Assembly (NCBI GenBank): GCA_039090855.1
Contig: CM077025.1
Coordinates: 100,234,489 to 100,298,488 of the forward strand
DNA from: Macrothele yani
Lineage: Eukaryota; Arthropoda; Arachnida; Araneae; Macrothelidae
Length of the DNA stretch: 64,000 bases
Direction: 5' to 3'
The position numbers and the translations under genes are program-made. Numbering within the stretch: position 1 is the stretch's first letter; each line of letters starts with the position of its first letter. The notes beneath the pieces are model-generated. The model made no database searches and was not told where the DNA came from. It worked only from the letters and a program-made list of their open reading frames with translations. Shown here piece after piece: positions 31,300 to 42,809 of the stretch.

Positions 31300-32613
31300 T
31301 AAATGTGTGTGTTAAAAGTTGGTTTTATGCCTGGTAAAGGCTGCACTAACCAGATTTTTGCACTACGCATGATGATTGAAAAGTATCTGGCTGTTGGGAA
31401 GAAAGTTTTTACTGCCTTCATAGATTTAGAGAAAGCTTACGACCGAGTCAATAGGACATTTTTGTGGAAGGTATTGAATGAATATGGTGTTACTGGGAAT
31501 CTACTTAATAGTGTAAAAGCCATGTATGCTGGTAGTAGAGCTTGTGTGCGAGTGAATGGTGTTTTATCAAAATGGTTTTCCATTGGTGCAGGGGTTAGAC
31601 AAGGTTGTGTAATGTCACCATGGCTGTTTAATATATTTATGGACGCATGCATGCGTGAGGCCAAAATAGATAATAGTGGTTTATGTCTTGGTGATATCCT
31701 TGTGTGCAGATTGCTGTATGCTGATGACACTGTCCTGTTGGCAGAGAGCAAAAGTGAGTTGCAGAGTATGTTGACTCGGATGCACGAAGTTTGCATGAAA
31801 TTCAAACTGAGTATAAGTAAGGGAAAAACCAAAGTTATGGTGTTTGAGAGAGGAATGGGTAGCACTGAATGTAATGTAAGTATAAATGACACTGTGATTG
31901 ACCAGGTGAGTGAGTTTGTGTATTTAGGAAACATGTTTGACAGAGAGAACAAGTTGGATGGTGAAATCAGTAGGCGAGTGAATTCTTCTTTGAAAGTCAT
32001 AGCTGCTCTGGGAGGTTTTCACAGGAATGATGGGTTCTCTAGAGAGTCCCGCATGGCTGTGTATGAAACAGTAATTGTTAATACTCTGATGTATGGCAGT
32101 GAAACCTAGGTACTGCAGAAGAAACATAGGAGTCGTTTGTGTGCTGGAGAAATGCGTTACTTACGTGGGGTTTGTGGCAAGACACGATCTGATTGTGTGA
32201 GGAATGAAGATGTATTGCAGTTGTGTGATGTAAAGCAAAATGTTGTTAGCAAGGTGGAGACCAATATGCTTCGGTGATTTGGCCATGTTGAAAGAATGAG
32301 TGATGTAATGCTTACTAAGAAACTCTTTTCAGCCCAAGTGGCAGGAAGGAAAGGCAGAGGAAGACCAAGGAAGACATGGATGGATCAGATTCAGGAGTGT
32401 CTGCATGAGAAAAAGATTATGAGTATGAAGTATAAAAGATCTTGTGTATGGCATGTAATGGATATCAGTGAAGCACGAGTTGTATGTCAAGATCGCTGTA
32501 AATGGCGAAGTTTGACACGACAACAATAGGTAAAAATATCTGGAAGTTTGTATTTCTTTTTTGAGCTAACCTCTGAATCTCAGAGAACAGCTTAGTGATA
32601 TGTATGTATGTAT
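31300..32613 (+). mobile_element. LINE I: 5'-truncated non-LTR retrotransposon, RTE-like, different from copies A-H
   Basis: One frame runs from 31303 to 32529 with only two stops. Order: GFMPGKGCTNQIFALRMMIE, TAFIDLEKAYDRV (motif A), GAGVRQGCVMSPWLFNIFMD, LLYADDTVLLAESKSELQSM (YADD box), ISKGKTKVM, FVYLGNMF, then the C-terminal FGHVERM and GRKGRGRPRKTWMDQIQECL. Both stops replace Trp codons: GSET-stop-VL at 32107 (TAG) and MLR-stop-FGH at 32276 (TGA). The endonuclease half is missing. The 3' tail is a TATG microsatellite (32598-32613), and a perfect 13-bp duplication flanks the copy, so this is a genuine target-primed insertion. Confidence 0.88.
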
Positions 32614-32626
32614 GTTAAAAAGTTGT
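32614..32626. repeat. Right target duplication of LINE I
   Basis: GTTAAAAAGTTGT; see 31287-31299. Confidence 0.85.
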
Positions 32627-32691
32627 ATAGGAGATTTCTGTATAGTTCTGATAAAAACACGAAGCTGCTCAAATGTCACAGAATTTCCGTT

Positions 32692-32908
32692 GCCACCCCG
32701 GTGGCGCAGTGGTCTCAGCGCTGGCTATTGATCATTCATCTGGGTTCAAATCCTGGTGAGGCGTGGATGTTGTGTTTGTCTTATGGCACTGGCGCTCTCC
32801 CTTTTCTCCAACCAGTTGCCTTAAATTAGGGCCACGAGCAACTGCTAGTAGCCCATCAAGTTTCTCACAGTGGTCGTTTAACCTCCAATAATAATAATAA
32901 AAAAAAAG
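32692..32908 (+). mobile_element. tRNA-derived SINE (copy 6), diverged
   Basis: The head CCACCCCGGTGGCGCAGTGG and B box GGTTCAAATCC are recognisable, but the variable-arm region is shortened by several bases and the body differs at many positions. The tail is AATAATAATAATAAAAAAAA. This is an older copy. Confidence 0.85.
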
Positions 32909-33315
32909 AACTTATGTTTAACTCAGGGAAGCTTGTGTACAGCTGGTATCTTGGCTGTGACATCGCTATGGAGTAAAACGTCAGGCATGAGAGTAAAATA
33001 AGTGGAATAATGTATTTGCGAATCGTGATGACCTTCTGTTGGGTCGGGTTAGGGACGCATTCCTGCCGGAGAATGAATATGAAAATAATGTACCTTTTGA
33101 AAATATTCCACAAAATTAAAATGATTTGAAGAAACACCAAAACAGAGGGGCAATTCGAAGTTAATAAAATAAACTAACAGGAGGGCTGTATGTAACATGT
33201 AGGTCATTGAAGGTATGTCAGTCTCAGCTCAGTTTAATGGCTTGAACTTGCTAAAATACATACCTTTGGTTTTATAAAGTCCTTGAAAAGTGCTTGAATT
33301 TATTTTGCTCGGAAG
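32909..33315. other. No gene recognised
   Basis: Ordinary AT-rich DNA between the SINE and the palindromic repeat cluster. Confidence 0.5.
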
Positions 33316-34222
33316 AGTACGACCCTTGGATAACTAGTACAGTGCGTTCGCATTTACGCTATGGTGCCAACAATTCTTAGTGCCATGCGTGCTTTACCAG
33401 TCGGCATCTGACTACACAAATCCGTATTGATGGGCTCAGCAACTGAGATGTCACCACCTAGTGGCATTTAATACAATAGCTATTTAAGTGTAGCTGATAA
33501 ATCCAAAGGGCGATAGAAATGGTGAATATATATCAAATACGTGGAGATAATGTAAATGGACAATGTTATCGCTCTGTCCACATTATTTTATAAACAACGC
33601 GTAGCAACTGAAAAATTGTTGTTCCAACACCTCTGGGATCCAACCCCAGATCTCTTGATAACTAGTCGAGTGCATTTGCATTTACGCTATAGTGCCAACA
33701 ATTCTCAGCGCCATGCCTGGTTTACTAGTCAGCATCTGACTACACAAATCCGTAGGCACTGTGTAGCGTAAATGCGAACACACTCTACTAGTTATCGAGA
33801 GATCTGGGATTCGATCCCAGTGGTGTCGGACCACAATTTTTCAGTCTCTATCCGTTGTTTATAAAATAATGTGATGACATCGTCCATTTACATTATCTCC
33901 ACGTATTTGATATATATTCACCATTTCTATTGCCCTTTGGATTTATCAGCTGCAATTACATAGCTGTTGTGTTAAATGCCACTTGGTGGCGACATCTCAG
34001 TTGCTGAGTCCATCAATACGGATTTGTGTAGTCAGATGCTGCCTGGTAAACCATGCATGTCGCTGAGAATTGTTGGCACCGTAGCGTAAATGCGAATGCA
34101 CTCGACTAGTTATCGAGGCATCTGGGGTTCGATCCCAGCGATATCAGGACAACAATATATTTCAGTTGCTATGCGTTGCTTATAAAATAACGTGGACAGA
34201 GCAATGACATCGTCCATTTACA
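33316..34222. repeat. Palindromic cluster of a 326-bp repeat with a tRNA-like B box
   Basis: From 33331 the unit runs in minus orientation to 33656 and a partial second unit follows to about 33752. There the orientation flips, and one full plus unit and a partial one continue to about 34222. Landmarks: GTAGCGTAAATGCGAA, ACTAGTTATCGAG, GGGTTCGATCCCAG (B-box-like, 34126), TTTTATAAAATAACG-like, ATTTGATATATATTCACCAT and GACTACACAAATCCGTA. The arrangement is head-to-head tandem. No coding sequence. Class unknown; a tRNA-related SINE dimer or a Penelope-like arrangement are possibilities. Confidence 0.7.
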
Positions 34223-34307
34223 AAATTTCTTCTGTTTCTGACTGGTATCTGGCAGGTGTTGGTTCCATTTGTAAGTTGTGATGATTCTCAGTAATTGATC
34301 GGCTAAT

Positions 34308-34659
34308 CTTCCGAAAGTGGCCCGCTCCGATAGATGGCGCTCTGGCTACGCACATTTCACAGTCAACCACTCCCTCAACTTCATTGATCCCATCACAGGC
34401 AGATAGAGATTTTCTGGCTTTTATTCTGCTAGGTAGACAGTTTCAGATTCATGAGGAAAACTCACTCTTCCGTCGTAATAAATATTTTACACATATGCAA
34501 GAATGCACATTCATAAAGGCCCTTATAAGAGCCACCTAAAATCCATATTATTCACTTCCTTTGCCCATTTCACAACGTTACGCTAAGCTTCACGATTTAG
34601 CGATAACGTGTCGCCATCTATCGTCGCTTCAGAAACTACTTTTGGGCCACTTTCGGAAG
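34308..34659. mobile_element. MITE with 16-bp perfect terminal inverted repeat
   Basis: CTTCCGAAAGTGGCCC at 34308-34323 and its exact complement at 34644-34659. The subterminal ATAGATGGCG and CGCCATCTAT are also inverted. No coding sequence. The superfamily is unknown because no clear duplication is visible. Confidence 0.65.
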
Positions 34660-34889
34660 GTTTACCATTGATCTACAAGTCTCTTTGAAGTACAAGTGCT
34701 CTTTAACAGTGAAATATTTCTCACCAGGGCACAAAAAATCTCAGTACTTTTACCCATTCTCGATGACAGATTGTCTAAAAAAGTGTACTCGTCCTTCTTT
34801 GAATGTAACCCATCAGACTCTTATAAAACCATAACTACGTAGAATTTAAATATGGCCACTTTTCTGAAAAATATATCTTTTTTTTTTTT

Positions 34890-37800
34890 TATGTCATCAT
34901 TGTCAACCATTATCAATCCACTGCTGGACGAAGGTCTCCCCAAAGTTCCTCCACAACGGTCTGTCTTGTGCCAGTCTCCTCCATGTCACTCCCGCATACT
35001 TTCGAATTTCATCCACCCATCTCCCATGTGGTCTTCTTCTGGGTCTTTTCCTGTCCCTTGGAATCCAATCTAAAATTTCGGCTGTCCATCGATGGTCTGT
35101 CCTTCTGGCAGTATGTCCAGCCCATTGCCATTTCAGGGATTTAACTCTGATCATGATGTCTTCCACTCTTGTCATTTTTCGGATCCACGAGTTCCCCTTC
35201 TTATCTCTCCTGGTTACACGAAGCATGCACCTCTCCATGCTTCTTTTGAGTTGTCTGCAGCCTTTGTATGTCTCTTTTAGTTAAGGTCCACATCTCTGCC
35301 CCATACGAAAGCATTGGAAGGATGCATTGATCAAACACTTTTCTTTTAAGACATAATGACATATTGCTCTTGAAAATTATGTTGTTTCTTCCAAAAGCTC
35401 TCCAGGCAAGTTTTGTACGCCGATTAATTTCTTCATCAATGTGACCCTCACTTGATATCTGCTGTCCAAGATAAACGTACATGTCTGTTATCTCCAGCTT
35501 TTCTCCATCAATCGATAAATCTTCATTTCTTGTAAAAGCATTGAACATCACTTTTGTCTTCTGAAAGTTCATTTTTAATCCCACTTCTTTACTCTTGTCA
35601 GCAAGTTCCTGGATCATACTCTGCAGCTCTGATGGGGTAGTTGCAAAAATGACTACGTCATCAGCAAAACGAAGGTGGGTTAGATAATCTCCATTAATGT
35701 TTATCCCTTTGTTTTCCCAGTTCAGTGATTGAAAGACATTTTCCAAAGTGGCATTAAAGAGCTCCGGAGATATGGTGTCACCTTGTCTCACTCCCTTTCC
35801 AATATTTATGTGTGTTGTATTTTCAAACAGCCGAATCTTTGCACTTGCATTTTCATAGATGTTATTAATAATATTAATGTATGCATCTTCAATACCGCAG
35901 GATTTCAGAGCCATTGTAACTGCTGATGGTTTCACTGAATCAAAGGCTTTTTCATAATCGATAAAAGCCATGCACAATAGAAGTTCGTATTCCCTCGCTC
36001 TTTCAATTAGTTCTCTCAGTACGTGGATATGATCTATTGTGCTGTAGCCACTCCTGAATACAGCTTGTTCTCTCGGTTGAGCCATGTCCAGTGTTATCTT
36101 CAAACAGTGTGAAAGAACTTTAGTGAAGATTTTATAAACCACTCATAGGAGGCTGATAGGTCTGTTGTTCCCGAGATCCTCAATGTCACCTTTTTTATGT
36201 AGCAGGATCATTGTAGCGTTGTTCCAATCCTCAGGAATCTTCCCTTCATTAAGCCGTCGAATGAAAATTGGGGTGAGTACTGTTTCGATTACTCCACTTG
36301 CTTCTTGTATGATGTCTACAGTAATTCCATCTTCTCCTGGAGCTTTTCCCCGCTTCATGTTCTTGATCGCACGTGCAACTTCTGCTGGGAGGACTGGAAG
36401 AACTCTGGTACTGGTACCCTTCATGATGTCTGGAGTACATGCATTATCCCTTTCATATAATTTGGAGTAGAAATCTTTCACTCTTGTAAAAATTTCGCCT
36501 CTATTTCTTGTTACAGAACCATCTTCTTTTTTCAGTGCCATAATCTGTTTTCTTCCCTTCCTGAGATGTCTTTTTGCTATCTTTAAGCTTTGGTTGTTTT
36601 CAATTGCTTTCCTCAGTAGTTCACAGTTGAATTTCCTTACGTCTTCAGTGTTACTTTTTCGTACTGTCTTGCATAGCTCTATATATTCCACTTTGGAAGT
36701 CATATCTTCTTTAGTTGTCCTCATCTCTTCTTTTTTGCATCAACATTTTGGTTTTTCCTGATAATTTGTTCACATGCAACTTGTTCTTAGACCCAGCTAA
36801 TTTTGTTGCTGTTTCCATAAGAGCTTTGGTTACTTTTCTGTTAACTTCAAAATATCCACTTCTTCCGATGTTAGGCCTTCTAAAGCAGAGAATCTGTTCT
36901 TCAGTTCCAACTTGAAGGTATTATGGTGTTTTTAAGGTTGGTTATGTCAATATATTTTGTTTGACTTATGAGCTTGCCACGTTCGAGTTTAGTGTTGAGG
37001 TGCATCTTACATCTCACCAATCTATGGTCACTACCTGTGTTGAACTTGTTTAGCACACTGCAGTCTTTTATGAAGAATTTTTTGTTACACATAATAAAAT
37101 CAATTTCACTTGTCGTCCCATTTGGATGTCTCCATGTCCATTTCCTGTGAGGCCTTTTCTTGAAAAAGGAGTTCATGATGAAAAATCCTTCTGCCTCTGC
37201 AAACTCTACAAGCGTATTTCCACGCTGGTTTCTATTGCTGTGACCGAATTTACCTACTGAAGTTTCATTCTGTTGCTGTTGCCCTATTTTTGCATTGAAA
37301 TCTCCCATAATTATCTTAAAGTGCTGCTTACCTTTATTGTTTAGATGACGAATTTCCTCATAAAATTCTTCAATTTCTTCTTCAGGATGATTTGTGGTGG
37401 GTGCATAAGTTTGAATAATCTGAGCCTGGTATCTACTCGAGAGTTGGATAACGAGTCGTGCAGCTCTGTCAGAGGAACTTTCAACTTCTACAACTTTATC
37501 CTTCAGTTTCTTGTTTATTATAAATCCAACACCACTAGTTCTGCCAGTATCTGTCCCATGATAGTAGAAGAGATGTCCACTTTTCAGTTCAATGAGATCT
37601 TCTCCTTTTCTCCTTACCTCACTTATTCCGACGATGTCCCACTTGATCCTTTGTAGTTCCTCTTCCAATTCAAGAAGCCTTGAATCAGAAGATATAGAGC
37701 GTCCATTATACGTAGCCAAGGTCAGCATCAGAAGGCAGCCTAGTCCGGTCCTCCGGGGATTCTTAGCACCCTCTGCCTTCATGTCGCACTGGCCGCTGCC

Positions 37801-38068
37801 TTGGCCTTGTACATTCCAGCTGCAGGAGACTGAGGGCCATGATTTAAGTTGTGGAGTCATTTTGGAGGGTTTGGCCATAACTCACCACGCTGGCCAAGCG
37901 GGTTGGTGAGTGTGGGATAGCATTTCCTCTAATCCTGATGGTGTAGTTATACCGCTATTGGCGGTCGTCAGAGCCCCTTTAGTGGGAACAGGATGCACCA
38001 CGAGAAGGCGGGGTTGACATTTGTCAAGGAGAGGCTGTGATGTTACGCATCACCTGACCTTACATCCC
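34890..38068 (-). mobile_element. RTE LINE copy E, structurally full length
   Basis: About 3.18 kb from the 3' end (CATCATTGTCAACCATTATC on the plus strand) to the 5' UTR (ending CACCTGACCTTACATCC). Endonuclease, open 37878-36901: TYNGRSISS, GISEVRRKGEDLIELKSG, IIMGDFNAKIGQQQ, SEIDFIMCNKK and GSDHRLVRC, the APE-type catalytic motifs. RT: FIDYEKAFDSVKP, GVRQGDTISPELFNATLE, LRFADDVVIFATT. Lesions: a one-base loss in an A-run near 36930, TCA to TGA at 36143-36145, and a +1 shift (TTQKKHGEV) near 35245. It has the fewest visible lesions of the longer copies and gives the family architecture: 5' UTR, one ORF, ATG-type tail. Confidence 0.92.
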
Positions 38069-38328
38069 CCTTTTTTTTCTTTTTTATGTACATACAGAAA
38101 ATAAATATATTTCTGTTTTCATAACATTAGCATTGAAAAGGTGTATTATACTTTTTGACATTATCAATTTAGATTAATTATTTAGTCATGTAGATTATAT
38201 ATGTTGTTTGCCAGGTCCATGGGCAAGCCAATGATTTATAAAGGCTTCTGCACTAAACTCTGAGAGGTGTTTCCCATTTAGGTGGATGGTCATGATAGCA
38301 TTTAAAACTTCCTTTTGAAGCCAGTATG
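38069..38328. other. No gene recognised
   Basis: AT-rich flank beginning with a T-run, then ordinary sequence up to the next SINE. Confidence 0.5.
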
Positions 38329-38541
38329 GTCGCCCCGGTAGCGCAGTGGTCTAAGCGATGGCTTCTGATCATTCGTCCGCAAGGGGTCCGGGTTCGACTC
38401 CCGGTGAGGCATGGTTGTGTTTGTCTTACGGCACTTGCTTTCTCTTCCTTCCCTGGAATCCGTGGCCTTAGGTTAGGGATGGGCGACTGCTTATAGCCCA
38501 TAGAGTTGCTCACGGTGGACGTTAAACCTTCAGTAAAAAAA
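38329..38541 (+). mobile_element. tRNA-derived SINE (copy 7)
   Basis: Near full length, with AGCCAGTAT before and AGCCAGTAC after as a probable duplication. The body has several changes, including a loss in ATGGATGTTGTG. Confidence 0.88.
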
Positions 38542-40620
38542 AAGCCAGTACGTAATGTGTTTCATTTGAATGTTCATTGCTGAAAAGCCCCTTTCAACAA
38601 TTGCAGTACTCCCAGAAAGAGAAAACATTAATTCCACTATGTGAAGTATATTGCTGTATTGTGGGTCATTTTGTTGCGTTAGATCTTTGTAAATAACTTG
38701 AAGGGCTGATGCTTTCTGATGTTTTAGGATGTTATATATCTTAAGTTTTATTACCACCCATTCTTGTCAAATTGTTTCTTTATCCACTCCTGTAAAAAAA
38801 AATTACTAAAATGTTCAAATAACAGCTGTATCTTTTGGTTGCCAAAGAATGTTAAATGCTGTTTTTCTTGTGGCCACTCGGTGAAATCAAACACACAAAA
38901 GAATGACACAGGAGGTTCTGGCAGCTATTTAAATCTAGTGTTTAAAAATGCAACAAAACTATCAATAAAATCGGCTGCAAAAATGGGATTGATATCCTTA
39001 TCACAGTCATCTGTCAAATTTTTATGTTCCCTTTGGAACAATTGCCATTGAGATTTTAGTTCAACTAACTGCGGAAGTGTAAGTTCAAGTTTGCTGGTAG
39101 CTTCAAATATTAACAGATTTTCAGCCTAAAACATCTTGGACAAAATGCCAATAGCAGATAAAAAATCCAAAAGAAAAAATAAGGTTTTTTTTTTTAATTT
39201 ATTTGATCTCGTAGTCTTTAACAAACTTTTTGAATTTGCTGATGCCGCCCCGGTGGCGCAATGGTCTAAGGCGCTGGCCTCCGATCATTCACTCGTAAGG
39301 GGTCCGGGTTCGAATCCTGGTCAGGCATGGATGTTGTGTTTGTCTTACGGCACTGGCTCTCTCCCTTCCCTGGAACCAGTGACCCTAAATTAGGGACGGG
39401 CGACTGCTTATAGCCCATTGAGTTGCTCACGGTGGTCGTTAAACCTCCAATCAAAAAAAAAAAAAGAATTTGCTGTTTCTTTTTTTGTCATGTTGAGCAA
39501 TGTCTTCTAAATGCAGTAAAGTGGCATCAAAGTTCAAAACCAAGGATTTTAGTGCTCCAGCTTGACTAGAAACCCATCTTATCTTTTGTACTCCTCCATA
39601 TTTCTATAATTTCTCTTCAGCATTTCAGCAACCTTTGTTAGTTCTTTCTGCTGTTTTGGCAACCAGTGGTAAGAGCTGAATATTTGTTTTATTGTGGGCT
39701 CAAATGTAACCATATAGGGTTCATTTTTCTTTGTATCAAGCACTCCTAGCTCTAACGTGGTTTACGCAGTGCTCTACTATTAGTTGTGGATACTTCACTT
39801 TTACCATTGCTTGAACTCCACCGTACATTTCCATATTTGTTGCAGCTCCATCTAAATTTAATCCAACCAGTTTTTTCTAGAATTGGTTCAGAAATGCTAA
39901 TATCCAATAGACCTCTTAAAATACACTTGTTTATTCCGTCACTGTCAGCATTATCTACTGGGACGAATCCTGCTAGTTTTGTAACTGATGCATCATTTTG
40001 GACATATCTCACATAAACAGCTTCTTGCTTGAGAGCACTTCGATCTGTAGATCAATCTGCTATAAGTGTTATGAAATTGACTTCATTAATTTCAGTAGTT
40101 AACTCGTTCCTCAATGTGAGTAATAATGTTAAATGCTGTTTTTCTTATGGCCATTCGAGAGAACAAAATATTTAGAGAGAACAAAATTATTGCATGCAAG
40201 TTCGTTGAGATAATATTTCCTAGGTCTGAAGTGTTTTTAATTTGAAGTTCACATAGGCTTTGAAATTTTGCAAAAGCTAAGTTTTTTGTTACAACGTAGT
40301 AAGCCGTATTAAACAAATGTTTCATTTTCTCAAAATTCACAGCATTCAGTGTTCTGACAGCTACACCCATTTCCGTTTTTGTGGGATTTGCTTTAGCTAA
40401 AACAGCTTCTTTGCACTTTTTATGAGACTTCTTGACATCATGAGTTTGCAGAGTTTCTTTACCAAAACTTTGTGCAGTTCCACCATTTCCACTCAACAAA
40501 GGGCTTTTTTTATTGTCTAAGTTAAGGACTTCTAGGCACTATTTACAATACATTTTTTGTTCTTTTTCACGGAACTCCACCTATGGAAATTCTTTTTTCC
40601 AGATTTCCAGAAACGTATGT
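38530..40620 (-). pseudogene. hAT transposase pseudogene (ZNF862-like type)
   Basis: Read from 40620 downward. A degraded TTF/zinc-finger-like start (WKKEFP, KMYCK-stop-CLEVLN), then SFGKETLQTHDVKKSHKKC, MKHLFNTAYYVVTKNLAFAK, FQSLCELQIKNTSDLG, YVQNDASVTKLAGFVPVDNA, and finally the hAT C-terminal dimerisation motif SNILHIVELMFSLSGSTAIV followed by ERGFSAMNIQMKH. The block order is that of hAT transposases related to vertebrate ZNF862-type proteins (from memory). In the intact family it excises and inserts DNA elements with 8-bp duplications. Many stops, plus the SINE at 39242, make it dead. Confidence 0.75.
39242..39465 (+). mobile_element. tRNA-derived SINE (copy 8) in the hAT pseudogene
   Basis: Full length; GAATTTGCTG at 39232-39241 and 39466-39475 is a perfect 10-bp duplication. 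A 13-A tail. Confidence 0.93.
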
Positions 40621-41218
40621 CTCCTCTTTTCTCTGTCTTAACTTTGATGATGATTTTCATTCTTTTCTGAACACATTTTTGTGGTATCATCTGACTGACC
40701 ATCAATGTCATTGTCTAAGGTTTTCGCCTCTTTGTTACCATCATTCCCACTAGCAAAAAAATTAAGGATGTTTTGCTGCAGTTTCATCTTGTTACACTGA
40801 ATCCAGAATTTTCAGTTGAAAAATGATGAAAGATGCGATCTAGAATAATGAAAGATGAGATCTAATAGTGCACGTGCGGAGGCTTTTTAGGTATGATCAA
40901 GGTCATGTATGCCAGGAAATATGTGGAGAACGGTAATGTATGGGAAGGAAGCCAGTGATATTACGACGGGCATCACATGCATGAAATGTCAGGGTCATGG
41001 GAGAAGCAACCGTGTTTTAGTTGCATTGTGGTTAATACTGGGTCACTTCAGTGTTAACAAATGAAACCAAACAACGGATGACTGGGAGGGGTAGATTGAT
41101 GGAAAAGAAAAGAAGAAAAAAACCCTGCAAAGTCCCTATTCTTACAACCCCCTCCCCGTTCAGGTGTAAAATTTCCATGGGAAAAGCATTATAAGAGGAA
41201 ATGAGAAAGCAGGACTAA
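40621..41218. other. No gene recognised
   Basis: Perhaps further N-terminal hAT debris up to about 40800. A direct repeat, AATGATGAAAGATGCGATCT / AATGAAAGATGAGATCT, lies at 40823-40863. Nothing else seen. Confidence 0.4.
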
Positions 41219-41385
41219 ATGAGACGACAAGTGAAATTGATTTTATTATGTGTAACAAAAAATTTGTCATAGAAGACTGTAGTGTGCTAAACAAGTTCAA
41301 CACAGGTAGTGACCATAGATTGGTGAGATGTAAGATGCACCTCAGCACTAAACTCGAACGTGGCAAGCTCATAAGACAAACAAAA

Positions 41386-41387
41386 TA
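41386..41387. repeat. TA duplication, left, of Tc1 element
   Basis: TA at 41386-41387 and 42810-42811. With the element and one TA removed, the LINE text becomes continuous (ACAAAATATACTGACATAAC). Confidence 0.9.
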
Positions 41388-42809
41388 CACTGACGGAAAA
41401 AAAAAATCCCAACACCACGAAAAAATAGTTGTGGAGGAATGAAATGGCGGCAATACATTTGTATAGGTAACATATTTAATTGATTAAGGTTTCAAGATCA
41501 CAGCTTAATGTAAGCGCGAGAAGAGCCATTTTAAATATGAAATGCTAATACATTAATAACCGGTTTAACCGCCAGAATGTTGAATGCAAGCACGCAAACA
41601 TTCATGCATTGTGTCGTACAGGTGCTGGATGTCAGTTTGTGGGATGGAGTTCCATGCCTGTTGCACTTGTCCGGTCAATACAGGGACGGTTAATGCTGGT
41701 TAGGGGTGACGCTGGAGTTGTCGTTCAATGATGTCCCATACGTGCTCGATTGGTGAAAGATCTGGTGATCTAGCAGGCCACGGCAACATGTCGACACTCT
41801 GTAGAGCATGTTGGGTTACAACAGCGGTACGCGGGCGAGCGTTATCCTGTTGGAACCCCCCCGAATGCTGTTCATGAATGGCGGCACAACAGGTTGAATC
41901 ACCGGACCGACGTACAACTGTGCCGTAAGGGTGCGTGGGATAACCACGGGAGTGCTCCTGCTGTCATAGGAAATTGCTACCCAGACCATAACTCCAGGTG
42001 TAGGTCCAGTGTGTCTCGGCCGCTGACAGGTTGGTTGCGGGCACTCACCTGGCCTCCTTCTAACCAACACACGGCCATCACTGGCACCCAAACAGAATCC
42101 GCTTTCATCAGAAAACACAACAGATCTCCACTCCGCCCTCCAATGAGCTCTAGCTTGTCACCACTGACGTCGCAAACGGCAGTGGTTTGGAATAAGTGGA
42201 ATGCACGCTACAGGGCGTCTGGCTCGGAGCTGTCCTTCAAGTAACCAATTTGTAACAGTTCGTTGTGTCACTGTGGTGGCAACTGCAGCTCGAATTGATG
42301 CCGCAGACGCGGTACAATGCGCCACGGCCGTACGTCGTACACGGCAGTCTTCCCTCTCAGTAGTGCCACGTGGCTGGCCGGAACCCGGTCTTCTTGAGGC
42401 AGTACCTTCCCTTGACCACCGCTGCCAACAATCATGCACAGTGGCTACATTCCTGCCAAGTTGTTCTGCAATATTGCGGAACGAAAATCCACCTTCTCGT
42501 AGCCCTATTACACGACCTCGTTCAAACTCCGTGAGCTGTTGATAATGGCTTCTTCGTCTTCTTAAAGGCATTCTTGACTAACATCAACACACTACGTCGA
42601 ATCTCAACAATAACTAACGCTCACGAACGTTACAGCGCGTATTTACAGCAAACCTGCTTTGCATGTTCCGAGGCGCTACTAGCGCCACACGTATGCGCCG
42701 AGCGCGAAATTTGCATAGATGTCATCATACAGATGTACTCTTACCGCCTACCAACTGTCGTTTATCTAACACAACCCCTTCTTGGTATTTGGATTTTTTT
42801 CCGTCAGTG
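41388..42809 (-). mobile_element. Tc1-type element inside LINE copy F
   Basis: Terminal repeats are CACTGACGG... and ...CCGTCAGTG. The transposase is on the minus strand. The DNA-binding region at 42571-42158 (RRRRSHYQQLTEFERGRVIG, QLGRNVATVHDCWQRW, then the GRPR-equivalent GSGQPRGTT) is followed by FSDESGFCLG at 42118 (first Asp), PTPGVMVWVAISYDSR, and, shifted in frame, QQDNARPRTA and RSPDLSPIEHVWDII to about 41703. I count 32 residues between the second Asp and the Glu, two fewer than the Tc1 norm. Several frameshifts and stops mean it is inactive. Confidence 0.9.
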
